Shown: piece after piece, positions 1-9,044 of the stretch
Layout of the letters: the number at the start of each line of letters is the position of its first letter
How positions within the stretch are numbered: the stretch's first letter is position 1
Origin: Verrucomicrobiota bacterium
GTDB lineage: Bacteria > Verrucomicrobiota > Verrucomicrobiia > Chthoniobacterales > UBA10450
Length of the DNA: 64,000 nucleotides
NCBI GenBank assembly: GCA_003219415.1
Contig: QHOS01000024.1
Coordinates: 1 to 64,000 of the forward strand
Reading direction: 5' to 3'
Position numbers and translations under genes: made by a program
Notes under the pieces: model-generated
Databases searched by the model: none
Seen by the model: only the letters and a program-made list of their open reading frames with translations
What the model was told of the DNA's origin: nothing

Positions 1-2
1 AT

Positions 3-248
3 CAGCTAGCGATTGAAGGTTGGCTGGATCGGGTAGAGCGCGTGCGGTTCTGGTGTGGATTCCAGATCACACGTGCAGCAGATAACATGCTGATCGCCCA
101 ATGCCGCCAGATGCTTGCACTCATCGAGATGCCAGAAGGAAAGCTGCTTCGTTTACCCGAGCACTGGGAGAAATATCGAAGCAATGATTCCGCTGAGTCA
201 GAGCGCGAAGATAGGACTCCAATTTCTGGCAGGGAACCTGTTCAATGA
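3..248 (+). CDS. C-terminal fragment of an unidentified protein (truncated by window start)
   Basis: Frame is open from the window edge ([20 protein letters not shown]...GREPVQ*), and its stop overlaps the ATG of the next gene (ATGA). Confidence 0.5.
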   Translation, partial: QLAIEGWLDRVERVRFWCGFQITRAADNMLIAQCRQMLALIEMPEGKLLRLPEHWEKYRSNDSAESEREDRTPISGREPVQ

Positions 249-2038
249 CTGCTGGCGCCCGCAGCCTAAGTCTAGAAGAAACTCTGCTCCAGCCACCGGC
301 ACTCCCTCCGCCGCCCATGCGCCGTGTCTTGTTCACGATTCTGATTGCGTTGGCAGGGCTGCTGCACGTGGCGACGATCGGCTCCGGCGATTTATATAGT
401 CAGACGGAAGGACAATACGCGGGCGCCGCCCGCGAGATGGTCGAGACGCATCATTGGCTTCTGCCTACCAACAATGGCGCGCCACGTCTGCAAAAACCAC
501 CGTTGCTCTACTGGCTGATCATCATTTCGTTCAAGCTCTTTGGTGTTAACGCGGCAGCTGCCAGGCTCCCGGTCGCGCTGGCAGTTGTCGCCTCGACTGC
601 CCTGATTTTTTTAATCGGGGAAAAACTCACGGACTACTGGCACGGTTTCATCGCAGGTCTGATTTATCTGAGTTTGTGCGGCACATTTCTGCTCGCGCGC
701 ATTGTCATGCCCGAACCAGTCGTGAGCGCATTCATTGCAGGTGCGATTTTTTGCGCGATCGGCGGTTATCAGCGCCGGCGTAACCGCCGCATCTGGTTCG
801 CCGGCTTCTGGATTTGCTCGGCTTTTGCTTGCCTGACCAAAGGCTTGCTCGGCATCGCTTATCCGGCCGCGATTTTTCTTATCCTCTCAGTTTTTTACCG
901 CGAAGCGCGTATGCGATTTCGCGGCCTGTTGCGATGGGAATATCTTGCGATCTTCATTCTGATCGTCGCGCCATGGCACATCTGGGTGCAATGGCATTTC
1001 CCCGGGTATTTTCATTATCAAATCAGCTCGGAGTGGCTTGGTCATCTGCGCGGACTTACCGATGAGACACACGATTTCCTAGGGATGCCCGCTTATCAAT
1101 TCCTGGTCATGCATCTGGCTTGGTGGTTTCCATGGTCGATTGCGCTTTTGCCCGGCGTTATTCTCGCCTGGCGCCGGGTGATTCGGCCACGCGAGATCAA
1201 TTTCGCGGACGCACTGCCGCTTTGCTGGATGGGTGTTGTCTTTATCCCGCTACTGTTTCTGGGACAACGCCAGGATTACTATTCAATGACCATGTGGAGC
1301 GCATTCGCGCTTTGGGCGGTCGTCGCGTGGGACCGAATACCGCAAAGGTTACGCGCGGCCGGTGTAATCGCTGTCGCCCTGGTCGGTATCATAATCGCGG
1401 TAGCGGTAATCTTTATTGCAGGCGCGGCGCCCGCTCTGAATGGAAACTGGGGGACTATGGACGCACGCTGGACGGCTTGGAAGGCATTGCAGGAGATGCC
1501 CGTTGCGACTTGGCTCGCATTTCGGCCTTTGGTTGCGATCTTTGGCGCGTCGCTCCTTTCTCTATCGCTGGCAGCCCTGTACTTCATTTCCAAGCAACGC
1601 GAGAGACTTGCGGCCATCGCCCTTGCGGCCTCGATGATCCCGGGCGGACTCAGCATGTTGGAAGCCGTCGCGCAAATCGCCCCTTATTTTTCACTTGCGG
1701 ATGTAGCGCGATTTCTAAATCCACGGCTCGATGCGCGTGGCGATACAATCTTTGAAGGACCGTTCGACGACAGTAGCAGCCTCATGTTCTATCTGAACCG
1801 GAAATTTTTCCTGGTTAATCAGAACCCACAGAAAGAGACCCCGATTGGCAAACCCCCTATTGACATCTTTTTGAATGAAGCCGCGGTGTTGGAAAGATGG
1901 GGGCAACCCAGCGCGATTTATCTAATTATCGAGGAAAGCCGGGCCGCTTATTGGAAACGGATCTTAACCGCCCACTTTCACATCTATCATCAACTCACGA
2001 CGTCGGGCACCTACGTGGTGCTTAGTAATCAATTATGA
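245..2038 (+). CDS. ArnT/PMT-like membrane glycosyltransferase
   Basis: 597 aa, many TM segments, N-terminal motif [38 protein letters not shown] typical of ArnT-like GT-C enzymes. Confidence 0.8.
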   Translation: MTAGARSLSLEETLLQPPALPPPPMRRVLFTILIALAGLLHVATIGSGDLYSQTEGQYAGAAREMVETHHWLLPTNNGAPRLQKPPLLYWLIIISFKLFGVNAAAARLPVALAVVASTALIFLIGEKLTDYWHGFIAGLIYLSLCGTFLLARIVMPEPVVSAFIAGAIFCAIGGYQRRRNRRIWFAGFWICSAFACLTKGLLGIAYPAAIFLILSVFYREARMRFRGLLRWEYLAIFILIVAPWHIWVQWHFPGYFHYQISSEWLGHLRGLTDETHDFLGMPAYQFLVMHLAWWFPWSIALLPGVILAWRRVIRPREINFADALPLCWMGVVFIPLLFLGQRQDYYSMTMWSAFALWAVVAWDRIPQRLRAAGVIAVALVGIIIAVAVIFIAGAAPALNGNWGTMDARWTAWKALQEMPVATWLAFRPLVAIFGASLLSLSLAALYFISKQRERLAAIALAASMIPGGLSMLEAVAQIAPYFSLADVARFLNPRLDARGDTIFEGPFDDSSSLMFYLNRKFFLVNQNPQKETPIGKPPIDIFLNEAAVLERWGQPSAIYLIIEESRAAYWKRILTAHFHIYHQLTTSGTYVVLSNQL

Positions 2039-2175
2039 AGGAAGTTGTTTTGATAAAAGGTGAAAGGAGACTCTGCCCGTTTCTTGAAAAATTGCTGCAT
2101 TGGTTTAATGTCCCCGCTCCCCTTCCGTTGCAACTTTGTAACCATTTAACTTTTAACGTTTCAACCAGGTAATTT

Positions 2176-2331
2176 ATGTCGCAACATCGCAGTTTAAAAG
2201 GAGCAAGCACGATCGCCGCCAGGCGCAATGTGCTAAAGCGCTTCGAACGGGTCGAGATTTTGAAAAAGCGCGGTCAATGGAAGGAAGGCCAGAAAGTCAT
2301 CGGTCTTCCCAAGACGAAGCCGGACGTTTAA
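2176..2331 (+). CDS. Chlamydiae/Verrucomicrobia small basic protein (TIGR04137-like), 51 aa
   Basis: Read directly: MSQHRSLKGASTIAARRNVLKRFERVEILKKRGQWKEGQKVIGLPKTKPDV*. Absent from the ORF track because it is under 60 aa. Confidence 0.85.
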   Translation: MSQHRSLKGASTIAARRNVLKRFERVEILKKRGQWKEGQKVIGLPKTKPDV

Positions 2332-2424
2332 CCGCTAGCGCGAGAAATGATTAGTAAGAAGTGGTTGGTGAAAAGTGACTAGTGGCGCTTTCACCTATTT
2401 ACGTCTCACTTCTCACTCGCTTAA

Positions 2425-3162
2425 GTGCGTCTCAACCGCTTCCTTGCTGCTGCCGGTCTAGGTTCACGCCGGCATTGCGATGAATTGATCGCTGCCGGCC
2501 GCGTCACAATCAATGGCAAAGTTTGCACAAACTTCAGTGCGCAGCCAGGAGCGCGCGACCACGTCAAAGTCGATGATAAGCTTGTTCACACCGCTCCGCC
2601 GCTGACGATCATGTTGAATAAACCCGCCGGATTCGTTTCGACTCGAAAGGATCCGCACGCGCGTGACACCGTCTTTGATCTCATACCAGGAAAATTTTCC
2701 CACCTCTTCACGATCGGACGTTTGGACGCGCAAACTCAAGGTTTGCTGCTTCTGACGAATGACGGCGAATTGGCGCAACAGCTCAGTCATCCGCGTTTCA
2801 AAGTGGACAAGGAATATGAGGTCACGCTCGACCGACCATGGGATCCGGCGCTTGCTCCGAAACTGGAACGCGGAATTCGTCTCGACGGCCAGCGCGCGAA
2901 AATTGCGCAGATTCGCTTACTGTCGTCTACGCGTCTTCGCGTTATCTTGCGGCAGGGAATAAACCGGCAGATTCGGCGCATGTTCGAAGCTGTCGGATAC
3001 CGCGTCGAACGGCTTCTCCGCATTCGAATCGGAAACCTTCGGCTCGGGGATTTGCCATGCGGGCATTGGCGAGCACTGACGAAAAGCGAGCTACAATCCT
3101 TAAAGTGGCGAGTCCCGGCGAGCCCGCATCCGGCATCGCGGAAGCTTCACCCTCCATTGTGA
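2425..3162 (+). CDS. 16S/23S rRNA pseudouridine synthase (RsuA/RluB family)
   Basis: S4 domain start (RLNRFLAAAGLGSRRHCDELIAAGRVTING) and GRLDAQTQGLLLLTNDG catalytic motif; GTG start. Confidence 0.9.
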   Translation: MRLNRFLAAAGLGSRRHCDELIAAGRVTINGKVCTNFSAQPGARDHVKVDDKLVHTAPPLTIMLNKPAGFVSTRKDPHARDTVFDLIPGKFSHLFTIGRLDAQTQGLLLLTNDGELAQQLSHPRFKVDKEYEVTLDRPWDPALAPKLERGIRLDGQRAKIAQIRLLSSTRLRVILRQGINRQIRRMFEAVGYRVERLLRIRIGNLRLGDLPCGHWRALTKSELQSLKWRVPASPHPASRKLHPPL

Positions 3163-3163
3163 A

Positions 3164-3961
3164 ATGAAACTTGACGGTTGTAACACGCTGATCACCGGGG
3201 CCTCCGCTGGGATCGGCCGCGAATTTGCGCGTCAACTAGCCGGTCGCGCCAAATCGCTCATTCTCATTGCGAGGCGGGAGCAAAAGCTCAACGAACTGCG
3301 TGACGAATTAAATCAACAATATCCGAACGTCGCGATCTCCGTTCGCAAGACTGATCTCGCTGATCTTGCGCACCTGAAGGAACTGCTGGCATGGCTGGAT
3401 CATGAAAGAATTGACGTCGATCTTTTAATCAATAATGCCGGACTGGGCGATAGCGGCGCCTTCTCGACCAGCGATCCAATTCGGAACGAGCAAATGACCC
3501 TTGTGAACATTGTCGCGCTCACCACGCTCACTCGCCACTTGCTTCCGCGAATGATCGCGCGACGATGTGGCGGTATTTTGAACGTTAGCTCGTCGGCTGG
3601 ATTTCTTCCGATTCCCGATTTTGCGGTTTACGCAGCGAGCAAAGCCTACGTTACAAGCTTCTCTGAAGCGCTTCGCGCCGAACTCCGCGGAACAGGCGTA
3701 AGCGTCTGTTCTCTTTGCCCGGGTCCCGTGCACACGGAATTTCAGGAAGTCGCCAAACGCCCGGGGGGTCAGCCGGATACCGGCCCGGAGTTCGTCTTCG
3801 TTTCGGTCGAAGAAGTCGTGCGCGATGCGCTTGCAGCACTAGAGGCAGACCGTCCGCTTGTTATTCCCGGCTTCCCGATGAAAATCGGAATGTTTCTGGT
3901 TAGGATAATACCGTTGCCGATCTTGCGGTTGCTGTCGCGCTTCTCACCAAGACGGGGTTGA
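3164..3961 (+). CDS. Short-chain dehydrogenase/reductase
   Basis: TGASAGIGREFA, NNAGLGDSG, Ser and YAASKAYV motifs. Confidence 0.9.
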   Translation: MKLDGCNTLITGASAGIGREFARQLAGRAKSLILIARREQKLNELRDELNQQYPNVAISVRKTDLADLAHLKELLAWLDHERIDVDLLINNAGLGDSGAFSTSDPIRNEQMTLVNIVALTTLTRHLLPRMIARRCGGILNVSSSAGFLPIPDFAVYAASKAYVTSFSEALRAELRGTGVSVCSLCPGPVHTEFQEVAKRPGGQPDTGPEFVFVSVEEVVRDALAALEADRPLVIPGFPMKIGMFLVRIIPLPILRLLSRFSPRRG

Positions 3962-4039
3962 ACCTTTCTGTGTTCATCCAAGCAAAGTGATTTTGGCGCT
4001 AATCCAAGGCCGCCAAGAGCCATGCGATGTGAGCAGAAA

Positions 4040-4061
4040 CGGCGGTCGTCTCCGACCGCCG
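4040..4061. repeat. Degenerate REP-like hairpin / possible bidirectional terminator between convergent genes
   Basis: CGGCGGTCG-TCTC-CGACCGCCG perfect 9-bp stem in the gap between the SDR gene (+) and redoxin gene (-). Confidence 0.6.
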
Positions 4062-4096
4062 CTTTGAAATCTTTTGGTTATATACCCGCTAGACCT

Positions 4097-4711
4097 TTAC
4101 GAAGACTTGTATTTGACCGAGCAACCGTATGGCTTGGTTTGTGGCGTGGAGATAGATTTGCCTGCCAATGATTGATCCAACGCTGCCTTAATATAGTTCG
4201 TCGAGCTGGGAATATCTGCTGGGTTCGGCGTCGCCTTGCTGTCGATCGCTCCTTCGTAAGCGATTTTTCCTTCTGGATTGATTATCACCATGTTTGGCGT
4301 GTTCTTTGAGCCGTAAGCGCGGCCCACTTTGCCGTCCGGATCGAGAAGCAACGCAGTCTGCTGCGTTTTCCAAGAGGTTGCGACTTTCTGGGCCTGTTCC
4401 GGCGTCAAATTGCCTTCGGTACCAGGCGCGTTGGAATCGATGGTTAGCCATACCACGCCCTTGTCTGTGTATTCTTTCTGCAGTTTTTGCATGTTATCGC
4501 TGCCGTAATGCTTTTTCACAAACGGGCATTCCGGATTAAACCATTCGAGCACCACGTACTTGCCTTTGTATTGGGAAAGCGAGTGCGTCTGGCCTTTCGC
4601 GTCGGCTAGCGAAAAATCCGGCGCAGCGCTGCCCACTGGCGGCGGCTCCAAGGCAAAAACTGCAGTAGCGATCAGTGATGTGAGAACGGTCAAAGTTATT
4701 TTTTTATTCAT
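4097..4711 (-). CDS. Secreted redoxin / AhpC-TSA family thioredoxin-fold protein
   Basis: Signal peptide; APDFSLADAKGQTHSLSQYKGKYVVLEWFNPECPFVKKHYGS thioredoxin-like motif. Confidence 0.85.
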   Translation of the reverse strand: MNKKITLTVLTSLIATAVFALEPPPVGSAAPDFSLADAKGQTHSLSQYKGKYVVLEWFNPECPFVKKHYGSDNMQKLQKEYTDKGVVWLTIDSNAPGTEGNLTPEQAQKVATSWKTQQTALLLDPDGKVGRAYGSKNTPNMVIINPEGKIAYEGAIDSKATPNPADIPSSTNYIKAALDQSLAGKSISTPQTKPYGCSVKYKSS

Positions 4712-4842
4712 AAACGGATTAGAAAACGAAGTGGTTAAGGTAGTTCAATTTTCTTGCAATCAACATATTGGCAAGGAACGGCAGGAACACAAATACAGCG
4801 GTTTTAGGGCGCGACAACCGGGAGCAGGCGTTCAAAAAAACC

Positions 4843-7008
4843 TTATTGTGCGGCAACACTGCGCGCCGCGGTTTGAAGTTTTTCCAGAACCATGCCTTTG
4901 GTGAGCACTTCCGGGAAAACAATCGGTTCTTCGTTTTTTCCAGGGTAGAGCACATATAACGGAACGCCCGGGCGGCCAAACTTTTGCAGCAATTTCGTGA
5001 TCGCTGGATCACCGTTCGTCCAGTCCGCTTTCAATTTGACGGTCGCGTGACGTTGAAAGGCGTCTCGCACCTCTGCGCTCTCGAGTACATTGGCCTCATT
5101 AAATTTGCAAGTAAGACACCACGCGGCGGTAAAATCGACAAACACGGAGTGCCCTTGCTCCAGCTCCGCTTGCAAACGTTCGGGCGTAAACGCCTGCCAA
5201 TCTCCTGGTAGTCGTGAATCGGCTAACCCGACATTGGTAGATCGAAATTTGCCGACGACGAAATACATACCGCTTCCGAGCACGAGCACGAGCATGAGTA
5301 CGAGCACGACACTTCGCTTCGCTATTGATGCAGTCGGAAGAACGAAAGCACCCTTCATCCAGCAAGCGACACTGATCACGAGAAGAAAGCAGCTTGCCCA
5401 AATCGCTCCTTCCAAGCCGCGCTGAGCACCCAGCACGTAAAGAAGAAACAGCAACGTGGCCAACAGCAGAAAGCCCATGAATTGTTTCACATGCAGCATC
5501 CACGGACCTGGCTTTGGCAGAAATCGCAGCCAGGCAGGCTGAGCACTCAAAAGCAGGTACGGGGCACTCATTCCAGCGGCAATCGCAACGAACATCGCCA
5601 GGATAACCGCAGGCGATTGCGAAAACGCAAAGCCGAGCGCGGTGCCGAGAAACGGGGCAGTGCAGGGCGTCGCCAGAACGGTGGCAAACACACCCTGGAG
5701 AAACGAACCCAGATCGTTCTTGCGCTCGGTGGTTGAAAGCAGTCCGCGTGTCAGGCCTTGTGGCAGGGAAATTTCGAACACGCCAAAGAGGTTCAGCGCG
5801 AACACGAGGACAATCACGCTCAGTGCAAGAACGAAATAGGCGTTCGTGAATTGAAATCCGCCCCAGGTCACGTCGCGCCCGGCGCCTTTAAGCACAATCA
5901 GAAGCAGCGCAAGCCCGAGGAACCACGCGAAGATTCCAACCGCAAACGCGATACCGCTCCGCAAAACTTTTCGCCGGCTTTGGCCAGCCTGCTGAATAAA
6001 TCCAAAGATTTTCAGCGAAATCACCGGCAACACGCAGGGCATCAAATTCAAAATGATGCCTCCCAGAAAACCGAAGAGCAGGAAAGTGAAGATTCCATGT
6101 GCGGGCGCTGCGCCAGCCGCCGAAAGAGTCGGCGCGGCTGAAATTTGCCACGCTGAACGGTCTTCCCCATTTGCCTGCTGGGAAAAGACGATCAGGCCCG
6201 GAATGGACGACAAATTCTTCTCCGACGACTCAATGGGAACTCGAAAGGTAACCTCATTCTTGTTGCGTGATTCGATCCTTGGATGGCCAACGACAACGTT
6301 CTGTCCTGGCAGTGGGAAAAAATCCAGCGCCGGATAATTAGCAAGGGTTTCGCTGGTAATCTTTAGACGGAGATCATGTCCAATCCGACTCCAGTTTATC
6401 GAAGCCACATTCGATTCTGGCCAGTTTTGCGGCAACAAACGCCGGTAGCGCGCGAAGAGTTCCGAGTTCGCCGGCTGACTCGTTGTCGATACCGGTAACT
6501 CCAGCTGCGGTGTTGCGCTGCCAGGAATGCAGATTTTCTCGCAGACCAGCCAATTTGCCTCAGCTGAAAGCTTTACTCTTGAACTGTCGAGTTTCTGCGG
6601 CGGCGTGATTTCCTGCATCAGCAGGACTTCATTTTCATAGCCGTAAGTCTCAATGTCGCCGGGATCGATTGTTTTCAATGGTATTGGCCATTGAATCTCG
6701 CCAACTTTCCAGCCCGATGGCAGTTTCCATTTCAATTCTGTGGGAAGACCGGCGTCGCCAGAGAACGCCCAGTAGGTATGCCACCCCGGAGCCATCCGAA
6801 GCAGCAAACCGATAGTGAACGGTTTTCCGGGAACAATGGCGTTCGCATCAGCAAGCAGCTCGGCCTTGACGAGTTCCTTTCCTTGATAAACCTGCGCCCG
6901 GCTCTGCGACCCCAAAGCCAGGATAGACAAAGCAACCAAGTACGTCCCTACTCGCGATGCCAGTCTCATATTATTACCTAGCACTCGCTCCGGTTCGCGG
7001 CAATCCAC
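4843..7008 (-). CDS. DsbD-like thiol:disulfide interchange protein (periplasmic domain + TM domain + C-terminal thioredoxin)
   Basis: N-terminal DsbD-type domain, TM block with MPCVLPVISLK and ATPCTAPFLGTALG, C-terminal FVDFTAAWCLTCKFNE. Confidence 0.9.
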   Translation of the reverse strand: MDCREPERVLGNNMRLASRVGTYLVALSILALGSQSRAQVYQGKELVKAELLADANAIVPGKPFTIGLLLRMAPGWHTYWAFSGDAGLPTELKWKLPSGWKVGEIQWPIPLKTIDPGDIETYGYENEVLLMQEITPPQKLDSSRVKLSAEANWLVCEKICIPGSATPQLELPVSTTSQPANSELFARYRRLLPQNWPESNVASINWSRIGHDLRLKITSETLANYPALDFFPLPGQNVVVGHPRIESRNKNEVTFRVPIESSEKNLSSIPGLIVFSQQANGEDRSAWQISAAPTLSAAGAAPAHGIFTFLLFGFLGGIILNLMPCVLPVISLKIFGFIQQAGQSRRKVLRSGIAFAVGIFAWFLGLALLLIVLKGAGRDVTWGGFQFTNAYFVLALSVIVLVFALNLFGVFEISLPQGLTRGLLSTTERKNDLGSFLQGVFATVLATPCTAPFLGTALGFAFSQSPAVILAMFVAIAAGMSAPYLLLSAQPAWLRFLPKPGPWMLHVKQFMGFLLLATLLFLLYVLGAQRGLEGAIWASCFLLVISVACWMKGAFVLPTASIAKRSVVLVLMLVLVLGSGMYFVVGKFRSTNVGLADSRLPGDWQAFTPERLQAELEQGHSVFVDFTAAWCLTCKFNEANVLESAEVRDAFQRHATVKLKADWTNGDPAITKLLQKFGRPGVPLYVLYPGKNEEPIVFPEVLTKGMVLEKLQTAARSVAAQ

Positions 7009-7043
7009 GATGGTACGGCCCCGACCGCCGGTCGCGTCGCAAT

Positions 7044-7580
7044 TTATGGAACGACAAAAATCTTATCGGTCCAAGGATCCTTTACTTTACTGCCGGAAGC
7101 ATAACCGCTCACATCGACATATCTCTTATCAGTGTCAAAGGGACTAAACACGTACCCTGGTTTGCCAGGGACTGCCTTCGCAGTGGGAAATTCCGACTGT
7201 GGAGAAGAGACTTTTCGCTGGGATGATGGTTTTGAACTGGCGGTTTCTCTACGGCCCGTCTGCGGAGCAGAGGCCGAGGTGCTTTGCGGACTCTGCCTTG
7301 TAGACCGCGGCGGCTGTCGCGGCGCAGAAGCCACCTCGGGCTGCGGAACAGGTTGACCTGGCTGGTTAACGTCTGAGGGCACGGTTTGTGTCGTCATTGC
7401 CGTGTCGGATTCACCGCCATGCCGCCGAAAGGCATAATGCACAGGCGCCGTAGCAACACGATAAGAACCGACCGCAACATCGCGCGTTACATGATAAGAA
7501 CTCACTGCAACGTTGCGGGTCGTTCCACATCCGGCAAGCAAGACCGCGCCTAATATCAAACTTCGCCCTAATTGTTTCAT
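7044..7580 (-). CDS. Hypothetical lipoprotein
   Basis: Lipobox (LILGAVLLAGC) at N-terminus; low-complexity Pro/Ser/Gln middle. Confidence 0.65.
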   Translation of the reverse strand: MKQLGRSLILGAVLLAGCGTTRNVAVSSYHVTRDVAVGSYRVATAPVHYAFRRHGGESDTAMTTQTVPSDVNQPGQPVPQPEVASAPRQPPRSTRQSPQSTSASAPQTGRRETASSKPSSQRKVSSPQSEFPTAKAVPGKPGYVFSPFDTDKRYVDVSGYASGSKVKDPWTDKIFVVP

Positions 7581-7620
7581 GTTGTTTGTAACAGATGTTG
7601 TCTTATCTCGATCTGTTCAA

Positions 7621-8655
7621 TCATTTTATCGCAGCGACGTCGGCAACTAGATGGGAGATTTGCTCCTCGGTTGTCGACCAGGAACACATCAAGCGGTAAA
7701 CATCGGGCTCGATAAACTTGTAAAAACGCCATCCGCCCGTTTGGATGCCGCGCGCGACTTGGTCATCCAGCCGAACAAACACTGCATTTGCGTCCACGGG
7801 GAAGACAACCTCGACCTTCGGCTCACTTTGCAGGCGCCTCGCAAGGTGACGTGCGGCGCGGTTCGCGTGCTGAGCATTCCGCAGCCATACGTCCCCCGTC
7901 AAAAGTCCAGTCCACGACGCAGCCAGAAAACGCATCTTGGAACCGAGCTGTCCGGTTTGTTTCACTCGATAGTCGAACTCCCGCGAAACCTGTTTGTTAA
8001 AAAATATCACTAACTCGCCAGCGGCCGTCCCATTTTTTGTTCCGCCAAAGCACAGAACATCAATGCCAACTTCCCATGTGATCGTTTTTGGTGCGCAGTT
8101 AAGGGACGCGACTGCGTTCGCAAAACGCGCACCGTCCATGTGCACAAACAATTGATAGGAACGCGCCAGGCCAGCGACTGTCGCAATTTCGTCGCGCGTA
8201 TAAACCGTTCCGAACTCGGTTGCCTGCGCAATGCTGATCACGCCCGGCTGGTGCGAGTGCAACTCATTCTGACGCATAAGCAGCGCTTTGGTCTGGCCAA
8301 TATCGATCTTGCCGTTTCCGCCCCCGACCAGGAGCAATTTCGATCCGCCGGTGAAAAATTCCGGCGCGCCGCATTCGTCGGTCTGAATGTGAGCGTTCTG
8401 ATGGCAGATGATGCTGCGAAATGACTGGCACACTTGCGCGAGCGCCAGCGCATTGGCTGCCGTGCCAGTAAAAACAAAATAAACGTCGCAATCGGTCTCA
8501 AAGATTTCACGGATCCGATCGCACACACGCGCTGTCCAACGGTCCTCGCCATACGCTGCGGCATAATCCGTATTGGCTTCCTGCAGTGCGGCCCACGCGT
8601 CCGCACAAATCGGCGCGGTGTTATCGCTCGCAAATTCATGGTGCTCAACAGTCAT
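7621..8655 (-). CDS. ltaE: Low-specificity L-threonine aldolase (PLP-dependent)
   Basis: FASDNTAPI...YGEDRWTARV, TGTAANALAL, HMDGARFANA, CFGGTKNG (PLP lysine). Confidence 0.85.
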   Translation of the reverse strand: MTVEHHEFASDNTAPICADAWAALQEANTDYAAAYGEDRWTARVCDRIREIFETDCDVYFVFTGTAANALALAQVCQSFRSIICHQNAHIQTDECGAPEFFTGGSKLLLVGGGNGKIDIGQTKALLMRQNELHSHQPGVISIAQATEFGTVYTRDEIATVAGLARSYQLFVHMDGARFANAVASLNCAPKTITWEVGIDVLCFGGTKNGTAAGELVIFFNKQVSREFDYRVKQTGQLGSKMRFLAASWTGLLTGDVWLRNAQHANRAARHLARRLQSEPKVEVVFPVDANAVFVRLDDQVARGIQTGGWRFYKFIEPDVYRLMCSWSTTEEQISHLVADVAAIK

Positions 8656-8832
8656 GACACTGTTTGCTACCCGACTTTCTGTGCTCGATCAATTAGAACC
8701 GATCTCGCAGGCGGCAATGAGTGCGCTAAGCGCTGGCGGCCAGCTGGCAAGGCACGACGAAAGCAGCGGCAAAAATCAAATCTCCAGCAACGCAGCCGTT
8801 CCCTATTTGCGAGACGGCTTCCAGCACAAAAA

Positions 8833-8890
8833 GAGATTGCCTGACAGATCCAAGCCCTGGGCCTTCGGACTCTGCCAGGCAAATCTCCTC
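8833..8890 (-). promoter_or_regulatory. Long hairpin followed by U-run, attenuator/terminator-like, upstream of the threonine aldolase gene
   Basis: Minus strand: GAGATTTGCCTGGCAGA ... TCTGTCAGGCAATCTC (one bulge, one G-U wobble) then TTTTTG. Confidence 0.4.
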
Positions 8891-8903
8891 CACTTGCTCC
8901 TCA

Positions 8904-8922
8904 AAATTGCTTAAAGCAATTT
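8904..8922. promoter_or_regulatory. Perfect palindrome, candidate operator in divergent ltaE/putA intergenic region
   Basis: AAATTGCTT-A-AAGCAATTT, 9-bp perfect inverted repeat with one central base. Confidence 0.4.
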
Positions 8923-9044
8923 CATTCTATCTTCGGAAACCGGCCCCAAACCGACCGTGTCCGGACGTAAATTTTTTTTTGAACCCGATGAAGGCGGCTG
9001 GTTCCGTCTTTGCTTAACGCATGGGGGCGAACTAATTTCGTAAA

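Noticed and set aside
1120-1755. 211-aa plus-strand ORF inside the ArnT-like gene
   Set aside because: Alternate frame of a strong membrane-protein ORF; no domain-like pattern.
8656-8900. Possible 6S RNA or other large housekeeping ncRNA
   Set aside because: Only a single long hairpin is evident; no diagnostic conserved sequence for 6S, tmRNA, RNase P or SRP RNA could be recognised by eye.
8573-8914. 113-aa plus-strand ORF in the ltaE/putA gap
   Set aside because: Overlaps ltaE antisense and the structured leader; no convincing protein pattern, so the region was treated as regulatory/intergenic.
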